Assembly (NCBI GenBank): GCA_020723935.1
Contig: DYHY01000013.1
Location: 1-21,561, forward strand
DNA from: Candidatus Micrarchaeum sp.
GTDB taxonomy: Archaea; SpSt-1190; DYHY01
DNA length: 21,561 nucleotides
Direction: 5' to 3'
Of this stretch, positions 6,869 through 14,706 are shown in pieces. The translations under genes were made by a program, and so were the position numbers. The notes under the pieces are model-generated. The model saw only the letters and a list, made by a program, of their open reading frames with translations. It searched no databases and was not told where the DNA came from. Position 1 is the stretch's first letter, and the number at the start of each line of letters is the position of its first letter.

Positions 6869-8884
6869 CTAAGACACCGCGGTTCCGGGCAAGAGCTTCT
6901 TGTCCGGCTTGAGGAGCGATATCTCGCCGTCCGAGCCCACTGCCGCAAGCAGCATTCCGTTGCTGCGGTTCCCGCGTATGACGGCTGGCTTGAGGTTGGC
7001 TATGACCACTATCTGCCTCCCGACGAGGTCCAGGGGCGCGTATTTCTCGGCGATGCCCGAGATTATCGTGCGCGGCGCGCCCTCGCCAACATCTATCGAG
7101 AGCTTCAGGAGCTTCTTTGCTCCCGGGACCGGCTCGGCCGAGACTATCGTCGCGACCCTCAGATGCACCTCCCTGAACTGGTCGATGCCTATCCTCTTCT
7201 CCGCCTCTTGCGCAGGCTCCACCGTCATCTCGTCAGTCACCTCTTTTCCAGTCCCTTTCTGACCGCGATCCTTCTTCGCGCTTTCGTGCTTCCTCTCTTC
7301 CTGCTGGAACTCGTCGGGCTTGACCTCTATTTTGGAGAAGAGGAGCGCGGGCTTGCCTATCCTGTGCCCCGCCGCCACTCGCATCTCCGCCGCTGATTCC
7401 CAGGACTCTGCCGGCTTCTCCAGGCCCAGCTGCGAGCGCAGCCTCGCGGCCCCGTCCGGGAGGAAGGGGAAGAGGAGGACAGAGAGGCCCGCGCAGACGT
7501 TGGCGCAGACGTAGAGGACCGTCTCGCCCCGGCCCTTGTCCTTGAGCTTGACGAGCTCCCAAGGCTTCGTCTCCTGGAAGTACTTGTTCGCCTCCGAGGA
7601 GAGGGCCATTATCTCGGCGAGGGCGTCCTTGGTCTTGAGCTGCGAGAGCAGGTCGCCCGCCCGCTTCGCGCACTCCTCCATCCGGGCGATGAGTGCCTCG
7701 TCGCGCGGCTCCAGGTCCTCGGGCTCCGGGACTATCCTGGAGAAGTACCTGTCGAGGAACGAGAGGGTGCGGTAGGCGAAGTTCCCGACGTTCGCAACGA
7801 GCTCGTTGTTTATCCGCTCTATCATGAGGCGCTCGGAATAGTCGCCGTCGTCGAAGGGCGGGATCTCGCGCAGCATGAAGTACCTCACCGAGTCGGTTCC
7901 GTAGCGCCCTATCAGCGCGAAGGGGTCCACGATGTTCCCTATCGACTTGGACATCTTGTGCCCGCCGACCGTCACGTAGCCGTGGGCGAAGATCTCCCTG
8001 GGCACAGGCACCTTGGCCGAGAGGAGCATCGCTGGCCAGTAGACGGCGTGGAAGCGGATTATCCCCTTGCCTATGACGTGCAGGTCGGCGGGCCAGTACG
8101 TCCTGAAGCGCCCGTCACCGTGCGTGCCGTAACCGAGGGCTGTTATGTAGTTCCCCAGGGCGTCGAACCAGACGTACACCGTCTGCTTCGGGTCGCCCGG
8201 GACAGGTATCCCCCAGCCCTTCATCCTCTCCGTGGGCCGCGAGACGCTGAAGTCGTCTAGGCCCGAGCGCACGAAGCTCAGGACCTCGTTCTTCCTCGTC
8301 GCCGGGACTATCTTCAGCTCGTCCTTCTCTATCATCTCCTCGATGTCCGGCTGGTATTTGGAGAGCCTGAAGAAGTAGTTCTCCTCTGTGATCCTCTCGG
8401 GCGCCTTGAGATGCTCCGGGCAGAGGCCCTCTTTGGTGAGGTCCTTCTCCGTCCAGAAAGCCTCGCAGCCGACGCAATAGAGGCCGGAGTAGCTCCTCTT
8501 GTAGATGTCGCCGGCCCTGATGCACGTGTTCCATAGGGCCTCAACGCCCTTCCAGTGCCGCGCCCTGTCCGTCGTCCTGATGAAGTCGTCGTTGGATACA
8601 GAGAGGGCCCTCGCGAGGGCGACGAAGCGCTCGGTGTTCGCGTCGACGAGCTTGATCGTCTCCAGGCCCGCCGCCTCCGCCGCGAGGGCGTTCTTCTGGG
8701 CGTTCTCGTCTGTCCCGGTGAGGAAGAAGACGTCCTCACCCCTGAGCCGGCGGAACCTCGCGACGACGTCGGTCTGCAGGAGCTCAAGGGCGTGGCCTAT
8801 GTGCGGAGCCGCGTTCACGTAGGGGATCGCGGTCGTGATGTAGAATTTGCCGGCGGCAGTGCGCCCTGCCGATGCTGCTGTCAT
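6869..8884 (-). CDS. metG: Methionyl-tRNA synthetase, bacterial-type, with C-terminal tRNA-binding domain
   Basis: The 671-residue enzyme charges tRNA-Met. Class I signatures are PHIGH (HIGH at residues 28-31) and KMSKS at 310-314. The connective insertion shows a Zn-knuckle-like CVGC...CPEH. The anticodon-binding helical domain (NKYFQETKPWELVK) follows. A Lys/Glu-rich linker near residues 530-560 leads to a Trbp111/EMAPII-like OB fold (FREVHLRVATIVSAEPVPGA...NLKPAVIRGNRSNGM) from about 566. The FYITTAIPYVNAAPHIGH opening and the TDENAQKN phrase are of the bacterial and DPANN/CPR kind rather than the usual archaeal MetRS, suggesting transfer. ATG 8884 lies about 30 bases after a TATA box; open frame upstream of it runs through repeats and is not coding. 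Stop is TAG. Confidence 0.95.
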   Translation of the reverse strand: MTAASAGRTAAGKFYITTAIPYVNAAPHIGHALELLQTDVVARFRRLRGEDVFFLTGTDENAQKNALAAEAAGLETIKLVDANTERFVALARALSVSNDDFIRTTDRARHWKGVEALWNTCIRAGDIYKRSYSGLYCVGCEAFWTEKDLTKEGLCPEHLKAPERITEENYFFRLSKYQPDIEEMIEKDELKIVPATRKNEVLSFVRSGLDDFSVSRPTERMKGWGIPVPGDPKQTVYVWFDALGNYITALGYGTHGDGRFRTYWPADLHVIGKGIIRFHAVYWPAMLLSAKVPVPREIFAHGYVTVGGHKMSKSIGNIVDPFALIGRYGTDSVRYFMLREIPPFDDGDYSERLMIERINNELVANVGNFAYRTLSFLDRYFSRIVPEPEDLEPRDEALIARMEECAKRAGDLLSQLKTKDALAEIMALSSEANKYFQETKPWELVKLKDKGRGETVLYVCANVCAGLSVLLFPFLPDGAARLRSQLGLEKPAESWESAAEMRVAAGHRIGKPALLFSKIEVKPDEFQQEERKHESAKKDRGQKGTGKEVTDEMTVEPAQEAEKRIGIDQFREVHLRVATIVSAEPVPGAKKLLKLSIDVGEGAPRTIISGIAEKYAPLDLVGRQIVVIANLKPAVIRGNRSNGMLLAAVGSDGEISLLKPDKKLLPGTAVS

Positions 8885-8910
8885 CCTTACACTGCGGCCG
8901 CCCCGCCGGA

Positions 8911-8920
8911 AGTTTAAATG
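8911..8920 (-). promoter_or_regulatory. TATA box for metG
   Basis: Minus-strand CATTTAAACT is centred about 30 bases before ATG 8884, consistent with a leaderless mRNA. The 20-bp tandem repeats lie just upstream. Confidence 0.6.
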
Positions 8921-8950
8921 CCTTGGCCGGGAGGGGAGGGACTGCGCAGG

Positions 8951-9010
8951 CCGGAGGTCCTCTGCGGAGGCCGGAGGTCCTCTGCGGAGGCCGGAGGTCC
9001 TCTGCGGAGG
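8951..9010. repeat. Three perfect 20-bp tandem repeats
   Basis: The unit CCGGAGGTCCTCTGCGGAGG occurs three times without change at 8951-8970, 8971-8990 and 8991-9010; 8942-8950 looks like a decayed fourth copy. Each unit can fold through CCTC-TGCG-GAGG. The array fills the space between the divergent metG and nurA promoters. Its core recurs at 229-243 and 2990-3001, and an inverted piece at 14887-14896. Confidence 0.9.
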
Positions 9011-9018
9011 AAAAAATA
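9011..9018 (+). promoter_or_regulatory. Likely TATA element for nurA
   Basis: AAAAAATA directly follows the last tandem repeat. It lies about 60 bases before ATG 9075, allowing a leader that carries the Shine-Dalgarno at 9056-9065. Confidence 0.35.
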
Positions 9019-9055
9019 CCGGCAAGCGCCACCCGAAAGCCAATATAGAAGGGCA

Positions 9056-9065
9056 GGGGGTGATT
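9056..9065 (+). promoter_or_regulatory. Shine-Dalgarno for nurA
   Basis: GGGGGTGATT matches the complement of the 16S 3' end (GGAGGTGATC) at eight of ten bases and ends nine bases before ATG 9075. It decides the start against the in-frame GTG 9060 and TTG 9069. Confidence 0.5.
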
Positions 9066-9074
9066 GACTTGCAT

Positions 9075-10154
9075 ATGGCGGTAGACAGCCTTTCGGCGGC
9101 GCTCCTTTCGGCTGCCGAGAGCATCAGGAACAAGGAGCTTGAGCGGGCGGGGGCGTCCGCCTTCCTTAAGAAGGTCGCTGCGAGGCCCGCGGCGAGCCTC
9201 TCGAAGCTGTGCGCCGAGGAGGGGGCTTCGCTGTTCCTGAAGGTCCCCGAGGCCGGCTACTCCGGGAGGATTCTTGGCGTCGACGGGGGCCTCCTCAAGG
9301 AGCAGTACCACGGCGTCGACCTCATACTCATCAGGGCGGTCGCCGTCCTCTTCGAATATTGTGACGGGAAGCTCTCAAAGCACGAGTATTTCCCCTCGGA
9401 GAACCCGGCGCCCGATCCCCGCACGATCACGGCCTCCCTCTCTGAGATGGAGGTCCTCCAGGCCGCAAACATCCTGCGGCCCAGGAAGGAGTTCGGGACG
9501 GCCCTCCAGGCCGCGAGGAAATTCCGGCCCGACATCCTCGTGATGCACGGCTCCATCGTCCCTCATCCGGCCAACAGGGCCGATCCGAAGGGCCCCCTGG
9601 GGAAGGACTATTCCGAGATGATCTTCGCCTACAAGGGCCTCTACGAGTTCTGTCTGGATAACGGCATACTCCTCTGCGGGGTAATCGAGGATTCGCGCGA
9701 CAACCAGTTCTACAGGTCGGTCTCCGCTTCCGGGAACGTCGGCCCCGAGAGCGACTGCAGGGACACGGCGATACTCTACGACGCCCTGGAGAAGGGGGAG
9801 CGCACGTTCTCGATGAGCCATGAGGGGGCGTCCCAGCTTTCCGGGGACCTGGGGGGCTTCGCGAGCAATGTCTTCTCGTTCTACATCAAGCCCGCCGAGT
9901 TCGACAGGCCCGTTAAGGTGGATTTCCTCTCCGGGAACGGTGTGGGCGCGGTGGCGGAGCGCGTCGCGCATGCCGTCCACAACACCTCCCGCTTCAACAG
10001 GAGCTACGGGATCCCGACGGTCACAATCGAGGCCGATTCGCGCGCGAAGCTCAGGGAGGAGGACCTGGAAGCCATCTCGCAGCAGATTTCCGACAGGGCG
10101 GGGCCGACGCCCCTCTCGCTGGCCCTCCGGCGCAAGAACAGGCCGTTCGCCTGA
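9075..10154 (+). CDS. nurA: NurA-family 5'-3' nuclease
   Basis: The 359-residue protein belongs to NurA, the RNase H-fold nuclease that works with HerA to resect DNA ends for recombination. Visible family sections are GVDGGLLKEQYHGVD with catalytic-type D70, the DILVMHGSIVPHPANRAD strand, GVIEDSRDNQFYR, DTAILYDALEKGER and the C-terminal GIPTVTIEADSRAKLRE. Where many NurA proteins have DGS in the second conserved strand, this one has HGS with H158, so one metal ligand may be changed. The start is set by a good Shine-Dalgarno. The gene is followed after 58 bases by herA on the same strand, the standard archaeal pairing. It is divergent from metG across the 20-bp tandem repeats. Confidence 0.85.
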   Translation: MAVDSLSAALLSAAESIRNKELERAGASAFLKKVAARPAASLSKLCAEEGASLFLKVPEAGYSGRILGVDGGLLKEQYHGVDLILIRAVAVLFEYCDGKLSKHEYFPSENPAPDPRTITASLSEMEVLQAANILRPRKEFGTALQAARKFRPDILVMHGSIVPHPANRADPKGPLGKDYSEMIFAYKGLYEFCLDNGILLCGVIEDSRDNQFYRSVSASGNVGPESDCRDTAILYDALEKGERTFSMSHEGASQLSGDLGGFASNVFSFYIKPAEFDRPVKVDFLSGNGVGAVAERVAHAVHNTSRFNRSYGIPTVTIEADSRAKLREEDLEAISQQISDRAGPTPLSLALRRKNRPFA

Positions 10155-10172
10155 GGAAAGGGCGCGCCGGAA

Positions 10173-10206
10173 AACTCTTTTATTGGGCCGGAAGGAGCGA
10201 GGAGGA
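10173..10206 (+). promoter_or_regulatory. TATA-like element and Shine-Dalgarno before herA
   Basis: CTCTTTTATTGG (near 10175-10186) could serve as an internal promoter. GGAGGAG at 10201-10207 is a good Shine-Dalgarno for ATG 10213. herA may be read from the nurA transcript, from its own promoter, or both. Confidence 0.4.
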
Positions 10207-10212
10207 GACATC

Positions 10213-11799
10213 ATGGCCGCATCGTCAGCACCCCCGGCAGGCCCAGCCGCAACGGCCGCAATGGAGAAGATAGGGACGGTCATATCGACCATGGAGGGCC
10301 CGAGCACGGATTCGTTCTCCTTCGTGATAGACCGGGCCGAGGGGGCCGTCCCGGTGAGGAAGGACGAGTTCGTCTCCGTCGAGTTCGAGGACGGGCGCGT
10401 CATTGCGCGCGTCGAAGCGGTGAGGAAGACCAATCGCTATTTCGCCCGGGCCGAATCGGTGCGCGAATACGGCAAGGAGACCGAGATCGCATCCCTCTTC
10501 CCTATAGATTCCTGGGAATTCCTCGTCGCCGACGCAAGGGTCCTGGGGGTCTTCCAGAACGGCCCGGCCGACCTTCCGGTCGCGAGGCCCACCTTCCCCG
10601 TCTCCCCGGGTTCGTCCGTGAGGAAGATGGAATCCGGGAAGCTCGGGAGGTTCCTGGGCTTCGAGGACGGCGGGATCAACATAGGCGAGGTGGAGCACCA
10701 CAAGCTCGCCTGCCGCCTCAAGGCGTCGCGCCTCTTCCAAAAGCACCTCGCGATCCTGGCCATGAGCGGCGCCGGGAAGAGCCACCTGACAAGGGTCCTC
10801 ATAGAGGAGCTCCTGGACAGGAAGAGGGAGCAGGGGCGCCTCGGGATCGTCGTCATCGACATCCACGGCGAATATGCAAGCTTCTCGGATCCCGGGCCCT
10901 ACAAGGCGAGGACAGCTGTCTTCGACTGCTCCGAGTTCCAGATAGCGGTCCCCGACCTCTCGGGGCGGGAGCTTGCGGGCTTCATGCCCCACCTCACGGC
11001 GCCCCAACGCAGGGCGCTGGACGCTGCCGTCAGGGGCCTCAAAAGGGAGATGCGCGAGAAGGGGAACACCTACGACATCAAGGACGTCATCGCATCCGTC
11101 GAGACGGACGAGGACCTCGCGAAGAAGCGGCCGGTGAGGGACGGCCTCATCGCGCAGCTGGAGGACCTGGAGTTCACGCGGCTCTTTTCGGCCAAGTCCG
11201 TGCCACCCCTCCAGGGCCTCGTCCTCCCCGGCACCGCGACGATCTTCGACCTCAACAGGATGACGAACCCCCACGCAAAGCAGATCCTCATCTCCTACCT
11301 GACGCGGCGCCTCTTCGACATGAGGCAGCGGGGGGCGGTGTGCCCGTACGTCGAGATAGTTGAGGAGGCCCACAACTTCGCCCCGCAGACGGAGAAGAGC
11401 TCCAACGCCCTCGCGAGGGGGATACTCGAGAAGATAGCGCGCGAGGGGAGGAAGTTCTGCGCGTCCCTTGTTATAATCTCCCAGCGGCCGGTGAACCTCA
11501 ACACGACGATACTCTCCCAGTGCAACACGCACATAATAATGCGGGTGACGAACCCCAACGACCTAGACAACATCGGCAAGGGCTCGGAGGGCATAACCGC
11601 CGAGACTCTGAGGAGCATCACGACGCTTCGCGTCGGCGAGGCGTTCATAGTCGGCGAGGCGGTGAACCACCCCGTGCCGGTGAGGATCCGCGACAGGAGG
11701 AGCCCCAAGCCCCGCCACTCGGCGACCCTGGAGGAGAGCGCGAGGGAGTTCGAGGACGCCAGCGGCAGGAGGCGCGAGGACGCCTCCGAGTTCGTCTGA
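10213..11799 (+). CDS. herA: HerA hexameric DNA helicase/translocase
   Basis: The 528-residue ATPase is the DNA-pumping motor of the HerA-NurA end-resection complex. The N-terminal HAS barrel spans about residues 17-150. Walker A is GAGKS at 186-190 (K189), Walker B is VVIDIHGEY with D216, and the second acidic motif is VEIVEEAHNF with E384 and E385. The segments LVIISQRPVNLNTTILSQCN and IIMRVTNPNDL are typical of the family's sensor and arginine-finger region. The first 16 residues are an Ala/Pro-rich tail, and M17 (base 10261) is an alternative start; the Shine-Dalgarno favours 10213. It follows nurA closely. Mre11 and Rad50 are not in the window. Confidence 0.95.
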   Translation: MAASSAPPAGPAATAAMEKIGTVISTMEGPSTDSFSFVIDRAEGAVPVRKDEFVSVEFEDGRVIARVEAVRKTNRYFARAESVREYGKETEIASLFPIDSWEFLVADARVLGVFQNGPADLPVARPTFPVSPGSSVRKMESGKLGRFLGFEDGGINIGEVEHHKLACRLKASRLFQKHLAILAMSGAGKSHLTRVLIEELLDRKREQGRLGIVVIDIHGEYASFSDPGPYKARTAVFDCSEFQIAVPDLSGRELAGFMPHLTAPQRRALDAAVRGLKREMREKGNTYDIKDVIASVETDEDLAKKRPVRDGLIAQLEDLEFTRLFSAKSVPPLQGLVLPGTATIFDLNRMTNPHAKQILISYLTRRLFDMRQRGAVCPYVEIVEEAHNFAPQTEKSSNALARGILEKIAREGRKFCASLVIISQRPVNLNTTILSQCNTHIIMRVTNPNDLDNIGKGSEGITAETLRSITTLRVGEAFIVGEAVNHPVPVRIRDRRSPKPRHSATLEESAREFEDASGRRREDASEFV

Positions 11800-11855
11800 G
11801 GGGGCGAAGAAGTCGCCGATTGACGAAGTGTCCTGTGCGAAAAAAGTGACAAAAA

Positions 11856-11892
11856 ACTTAAAAACAAAAACTCCGCAGTTTCCCGCGGGAAA
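11856..11892 (+). promoter_or_regulatory. TATA box and 14-bp palindrome before the decarboxylase gene
   Basis: ACTTAAAAAC at 11856-11865 is a likely TATA box. The expected transcription start near 11887 falls inside a perfect palindrome, TTTCCCGCGGGAAA, at 11879-11892. A protein bound there would block initiation, so it is a candidate operator. The leader to ATG 11924 is about 37 bases, longer than most in this window, and has no clear Shine-Dalgarno. Confidence 0.5.
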
Positions 11893-11923
11893 GGCCTTTT
11901 CCACGAAGTGACCAAAACAGGAA

Positions 11924-13567
11924 ATGAACCACAATAATCCGGCCGGCGGGAATCCCGCGGGCACTTCGTCTTCTTCTTCCTCCTCCGCCTCGCAATCATC
12001 GTCGCCGCCCTCGGAAGGCGCGGCGCACCAAGGGGGCCATGCCCAGCATCATTCCCCTTCCGGCCAGAACGGCGGCGGGGGCAACGGAAACGGGAATGGT
12101 GGCGCGGCCAAGGAGCCTGCGCCGACGCCCTTGCAGCAGAACCACTTCTTCAAGAAGAGGTGGACTTTCATCGGCGCCCTTTCCGACGGGACGATGACGG
12201 TGGACGGCGTGTCCGTGAAGACGATCGCCGCCCAGCACGGGACGCCCGTCTACGTCCTTTCCGAGAGGACCATCCGCGCCAGGATGGCTGCGTTCAAGGC
12301 GTCGTTCCCTTACGAGAAGCTGGAGGTCCAGTACGCCGCCAAGTGCAACAGCAACCTCTCAATACTGCGCCTCGCGAAGGAGATGGGGATAGAGATAGAC
12401 GCATCCAGCGTCGGGGAGATAATGCTCGCCCTCCTCGCCGACCACGAGCCCGGCCAGATAACCTTCACGAATATGTACAAGACCGCGCAGGACATCCTCT
12501 TCGCGGCCAAGGTCGGGGTCAAGGCGATAACGGTCGACTCCAACGAGGAGATAGAGCGCATCGAGAAGGTGGGGGAGTACCTCAGCAAGAGGATAGGGAT
12601 ATTCCTGCGGATAAACCCGCTCATACGCCTCGGGCGCTATTCGACGCTCCACCACAAGTATGGGATACCCCTGGACGTCGCCAAGGACTCGATAAACAAG
12701 ATACTCGCGAGCTCCCACCTGGAGCTCGTGGGCTTCCACTTCCACGGCGCCTACATCGACAGCCCCGGCGTCTACACTGCGGCGGCGGACAAGCTCTTGC
12801 GCCTCGCCAAGTACGTGCGCGAGAAGGGTGGGGTCACGATAAGGTACATAGACCTGGGCGGCGGCTTCCCGATAGAGCACGATTCCAAGAGCAGGGCATT
12901 TGACCTCTCCGAGATAGGGCCCAAGATCGTCTCGATGTTCAAGGAGACCGCGAAGAGGTACGGCTTTGTTGGCAGCGCGGAGCCCACGCTCATCTTCGAG
13001 CCGGGAAAATACCTCGTCGGGAACGCGGGAATCGGCCTCGTCAAGGCGGTCTCGGTCAAGAGCCTCGGGAGCAAGAGGACGGTGGTCGTCGACGGCTCGA
13101 CGTACGCCTTCGTCCCGGACACCCTCGTCTACGACTGGTACTACGAGATAATACCCGCGACGTGCATGACGAGCAGGCCCAGCGACGTGTTCGACGTCGC
13201 GGGGAACACGTGCGACAGCGAGGACATCATAGGCTTCGACAGGAAGCTCCCGGACAAGACGTCGCCCGGGGACCTCCTCGCCATAATGGACTGCGGAGCC
13301 TACAGCAACGTCGTCGCTTCCAACTTCAACACGCTCAAGAAGGCGCCCATCGTTATGGTGACGACGGACGGCCAGGTGAGGCTCGTGCGGCGCCGCGAGC
13401 GCTACGCGGACATGTTCGCGCCGGAGCTCGACGTCCTAAAGGTCGCCGATCCCCACGAGCTCAAGACCCTCACGAACCTGACGCGCCTGGGCCTGGGGAA
13501 GGACATCCTGGGCGAGGGCGGCGAGAAGGAGTCCGCCGCCACGCATGCGGGCAACGGCGGCGACTGA
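11924..13567 (+). CDS. lysA: Diaminopimelate decarboxylase-like PLP enzyme with low-complexity N-terminal extension
   Basis: The 547-residue protein is a fold-type III PLP decarboxylase. The enzyme core starts near residue 76. It shows VQYAAKCNSNLSILRLAKEM with PLP lysine K140, GFHFHGAYID, YIDLGGGFP, EPGKYLVGNAG, the CDSEDIIGFDRKLP motif with C430, and GAYSN with Y460. The VRLVRRRERY ending points to diaminopimelate decarboxylase, which makes lysine from meso-diaminopimelate. Other members act on ornithine, arginine or carboxynorspermidine, so the substrate is likely but not certain. Residues 1-70 are a Ser/Gly/Asn/Gln/His-rich tail, unusual for this enzyme. In-frame TGA at 11909 excludes an earlier start; a later start such as ATG 12194 would cut into the fold. 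It converges with deoxyhypusine synthase, with 15 bases between the stops. Confidence 0.8.
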   Translation: MNHNNPAGGNPAGTSSSSSSSASQSSSPPSEGAAHQGGHAQHHSPSGQNGGGGNGNGNGGAAKEPAPTPLQQNHFFKKRWTFIGALSDGTMTVDGVSVKTIAAQHGTPVYVLSERTIRARMAAFKASFPYEKLEVQYAAKCNSNLSILRLAKEMGIEIDASSVGEIMLALLADHEPGQITFTNMYKTAQDILFAAKVGVKAITVDSNEEIERIEKVGEYLSKRIGIFLRINPLIRLGRYSTLHHKYGIPLDVAKDSINKILASSHLELVGFHFHGAYIDSPGVYTAAADKLLRLAKYVREKGGVTIRYIDLGGGFPIEHDSKSRAFDLSEIGPKIVSMFKETAKRYGFVGSAEPTLIFEPGKYLVGNAGIGLVKAVSVKSLGSKRTVVVDGSTYAFVPDTLVYDWYYEIIPATCMTSRPSDVFDVAGNTCDSEDIIGFDRKLPDKTSPGDLLAIMDCGAYSNVVASNFNTLKKAPIVMVTTDGQVRLVRRRERYADMFAPELDVLKVADPHELKTLTNLTRLGLGKDILGEGGEKESAATHAGNGGD

Positions 13568-13582
13568 CTGACTGAACCGCGG

Positions 13583-14542
13583 TCAGCCCAGCATTTTTGC
13601 GGCCAGAAGCGGGAGCGCGAGCGTCGCCTCGGCTTCCACGAAGGCGCTGTTCTTCCTGTCCTTGAGCTTGTTCCAGCTCACCGCTTCCGTCGGGCGCGCG
13701 CCGGAGAGCGACCCGTCGCCGGCGGTCCCCGTGGAGACGTAGACAGCGTAGTCAAGGCCGTTCCTCAAGATTGCCGCGCCTATCAGGTGGTGCTTGGCGA
13801 TGCCGCCACCTATCACGAGGCCCGCCGTCTTCCTGGCGGAGATCATCATGTCGTAGAAGCTCCTGAGCTCGGCGGTCTGGTCGACGACTAGCCTCCTGCC
13901 CTGGTTCCAGAAGTACACGTGGTCGCCGATGGCCCCGTCCGTGAAGCCGGGGAGGAACACGGGGATCTTGTTCTTGGCGGCCTGGTAGAGGAAGGATCTC
14001 TTGTCGGATATTTTCCCCCCGGCGAGCCTGCAGTAGTCGCTGGGGACGAGGGTTTCCTTGAAGAGTGGGAACATCGTCTCGTTGTCGAAATCCTCGAGCC
14101 ACAGGTACGCCTCGTCCGGGACTAGGAGGTTCCCTATCCTGTTGAGCGCCTCCCCCTTGACGCCGCGGTCGTCCTCGTCGAAGTTCCCGAGCACGAAGTC
14201 GAACTTCGTCTTCATGATGTCCTCCTCGACCGACCCGGTCGTCGTGACTATCGCATCGACCACTCTTGCATCGCAGAGCGCCGCGACGACCTCGCGCAGG
14301 CCGCTCGACACGATGTTCGATGTCATCGACATGAAGAGGGTCGCCTTCTCCCTCTTCGCCTCGGCCAGGATTTCCGCCGCGCGGGAGAGCTCCGTCGCCT
14401 GGAAGCCCAGGGAGGATGACGCTGAGAAGAAGTCGTCGACGGTCATCCTGACTGAGGGCGAGAAGCCCCTGACAGGGGCGCTCTTGCGCCTTCTCCCGGT
14501 TGCCTTCCTGTGGAACGAGATGTTCTTGTTTCCGGATGCCAT
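13583..14542 (-). CDS. dhs: Deoxyhypusine synthase
   Basis: This 319-residue enzyme moves the aminobutyl group of spermidine to a lysine of aIF5A, the first step of hypusine formation. Family sequence covers SLGFQATELSRAAEIL, TLFMSMTSNIVSSGLRE, DAIVTTTGSVEEDIMK, IPVFLPGFTDGAIGDHVYFW, GLVIGGGIAKHHLIGAAILR and the catalytic-lysine motif SWNKLK with K292. Residues 1-30 form a basic tail rich in Lys and Arg. ATG 14542 lies about 26 bases after a TATA box, so the mRNA is probably leaderless. The gene is divergent from tRNA-Gly. Its activity needs a polyamine donor; no dedicated polyamine gene is certain in the window. Confidence 0.93.
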   Translation of the reverse strand: MASGNKNISFHRKATGRRRKSAPVRGFSPSVRMTVDDFFSASSSLGFQATELSRAAEILAEAKREKATLFMSMTSNIVSSGLREVVAALCDARVVDAIVTTTGSVEEDIMKTKFDFVLGNFDEDDRGVKGEALNRIGNLLVPDEAYLWLEDFDNETMFPLFKETLVPSDYCRLAGGKISDKRSFLYQAAKNKIPVFLPGFTDGAIGDHVYFWNQGRRLVVDQTAELRSFYDMMISARKTAGLVIGGGIAKHHLIGAAILRNGLDYAVYVSTGTAGDGSLSGARPTEAVSWNKLKDRKNSAFVEAEATLALPLLAAKMLG

Positions 14543-14561
14543 GCCGTCGTCCCCCTGCCCG

Positions 14562-14572
14562 GAGTTTTAACC
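14562..14572 (-). promoter_or_regulatory. TATA box for deoxyhypusine synthase
   Basis: Minus-strand GGTTAAAACTC is centred about 25 bases before ATG 14542, predicting a leaderless mRNA. Confidence 0.6.
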
Positions 14573-14593
14573 TTTGGGAGCCCCAGAAAGAAA

Positions 14594-14604
14594 CGTTAAA
14601 AATG
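14594..14604 (+). promoter_or_regulatory. TATA box for tRNA-Gly
   Basis: CGTTAAAAATG is centred about 35 bases before the mature tRNA 5' end, back to back with the divergent deoxyhypusine synthase promoter. Confidence 0.55.
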
Positions 14605-14633
14605 ACTCACTCCGGCGGACGTGGAGCGCGCAC

Positions 14634-14706
14634 GCGGCTATCATCTAGCCTGGTAGGATTCGAGCCTTCCAAGCTCGCAACGCGGGTTCAAATCCCGCTG
14701 GCCGCA
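14634..14706 (+). tRNA. tRNA-Gly(TCC)
   Basis: The 73-base cloverleaf has acceptor stem GCGGCTA/TGGCCGC with a U-G pair and a four-pair D stem (ATCT/GGAT, one T-G pair). The anticodon stem CGAGC/GCTCG has loop CTTCCAA, so the anticodon is TCC. The T arm GCGGG-TTCAAAT-CCCGC is perfect. The discriminator is A. CCA is not encoded. No intron is seen. Confidence 0.95.

Noticed and set aside
8847-9074. Longer NurA start through the tandem repeats
   Set aside because: It crosses the divergent MetRS promoter and the 20-bp repeats; the Shine-Dalgarno at 9056-9065 supports ATG 9075.
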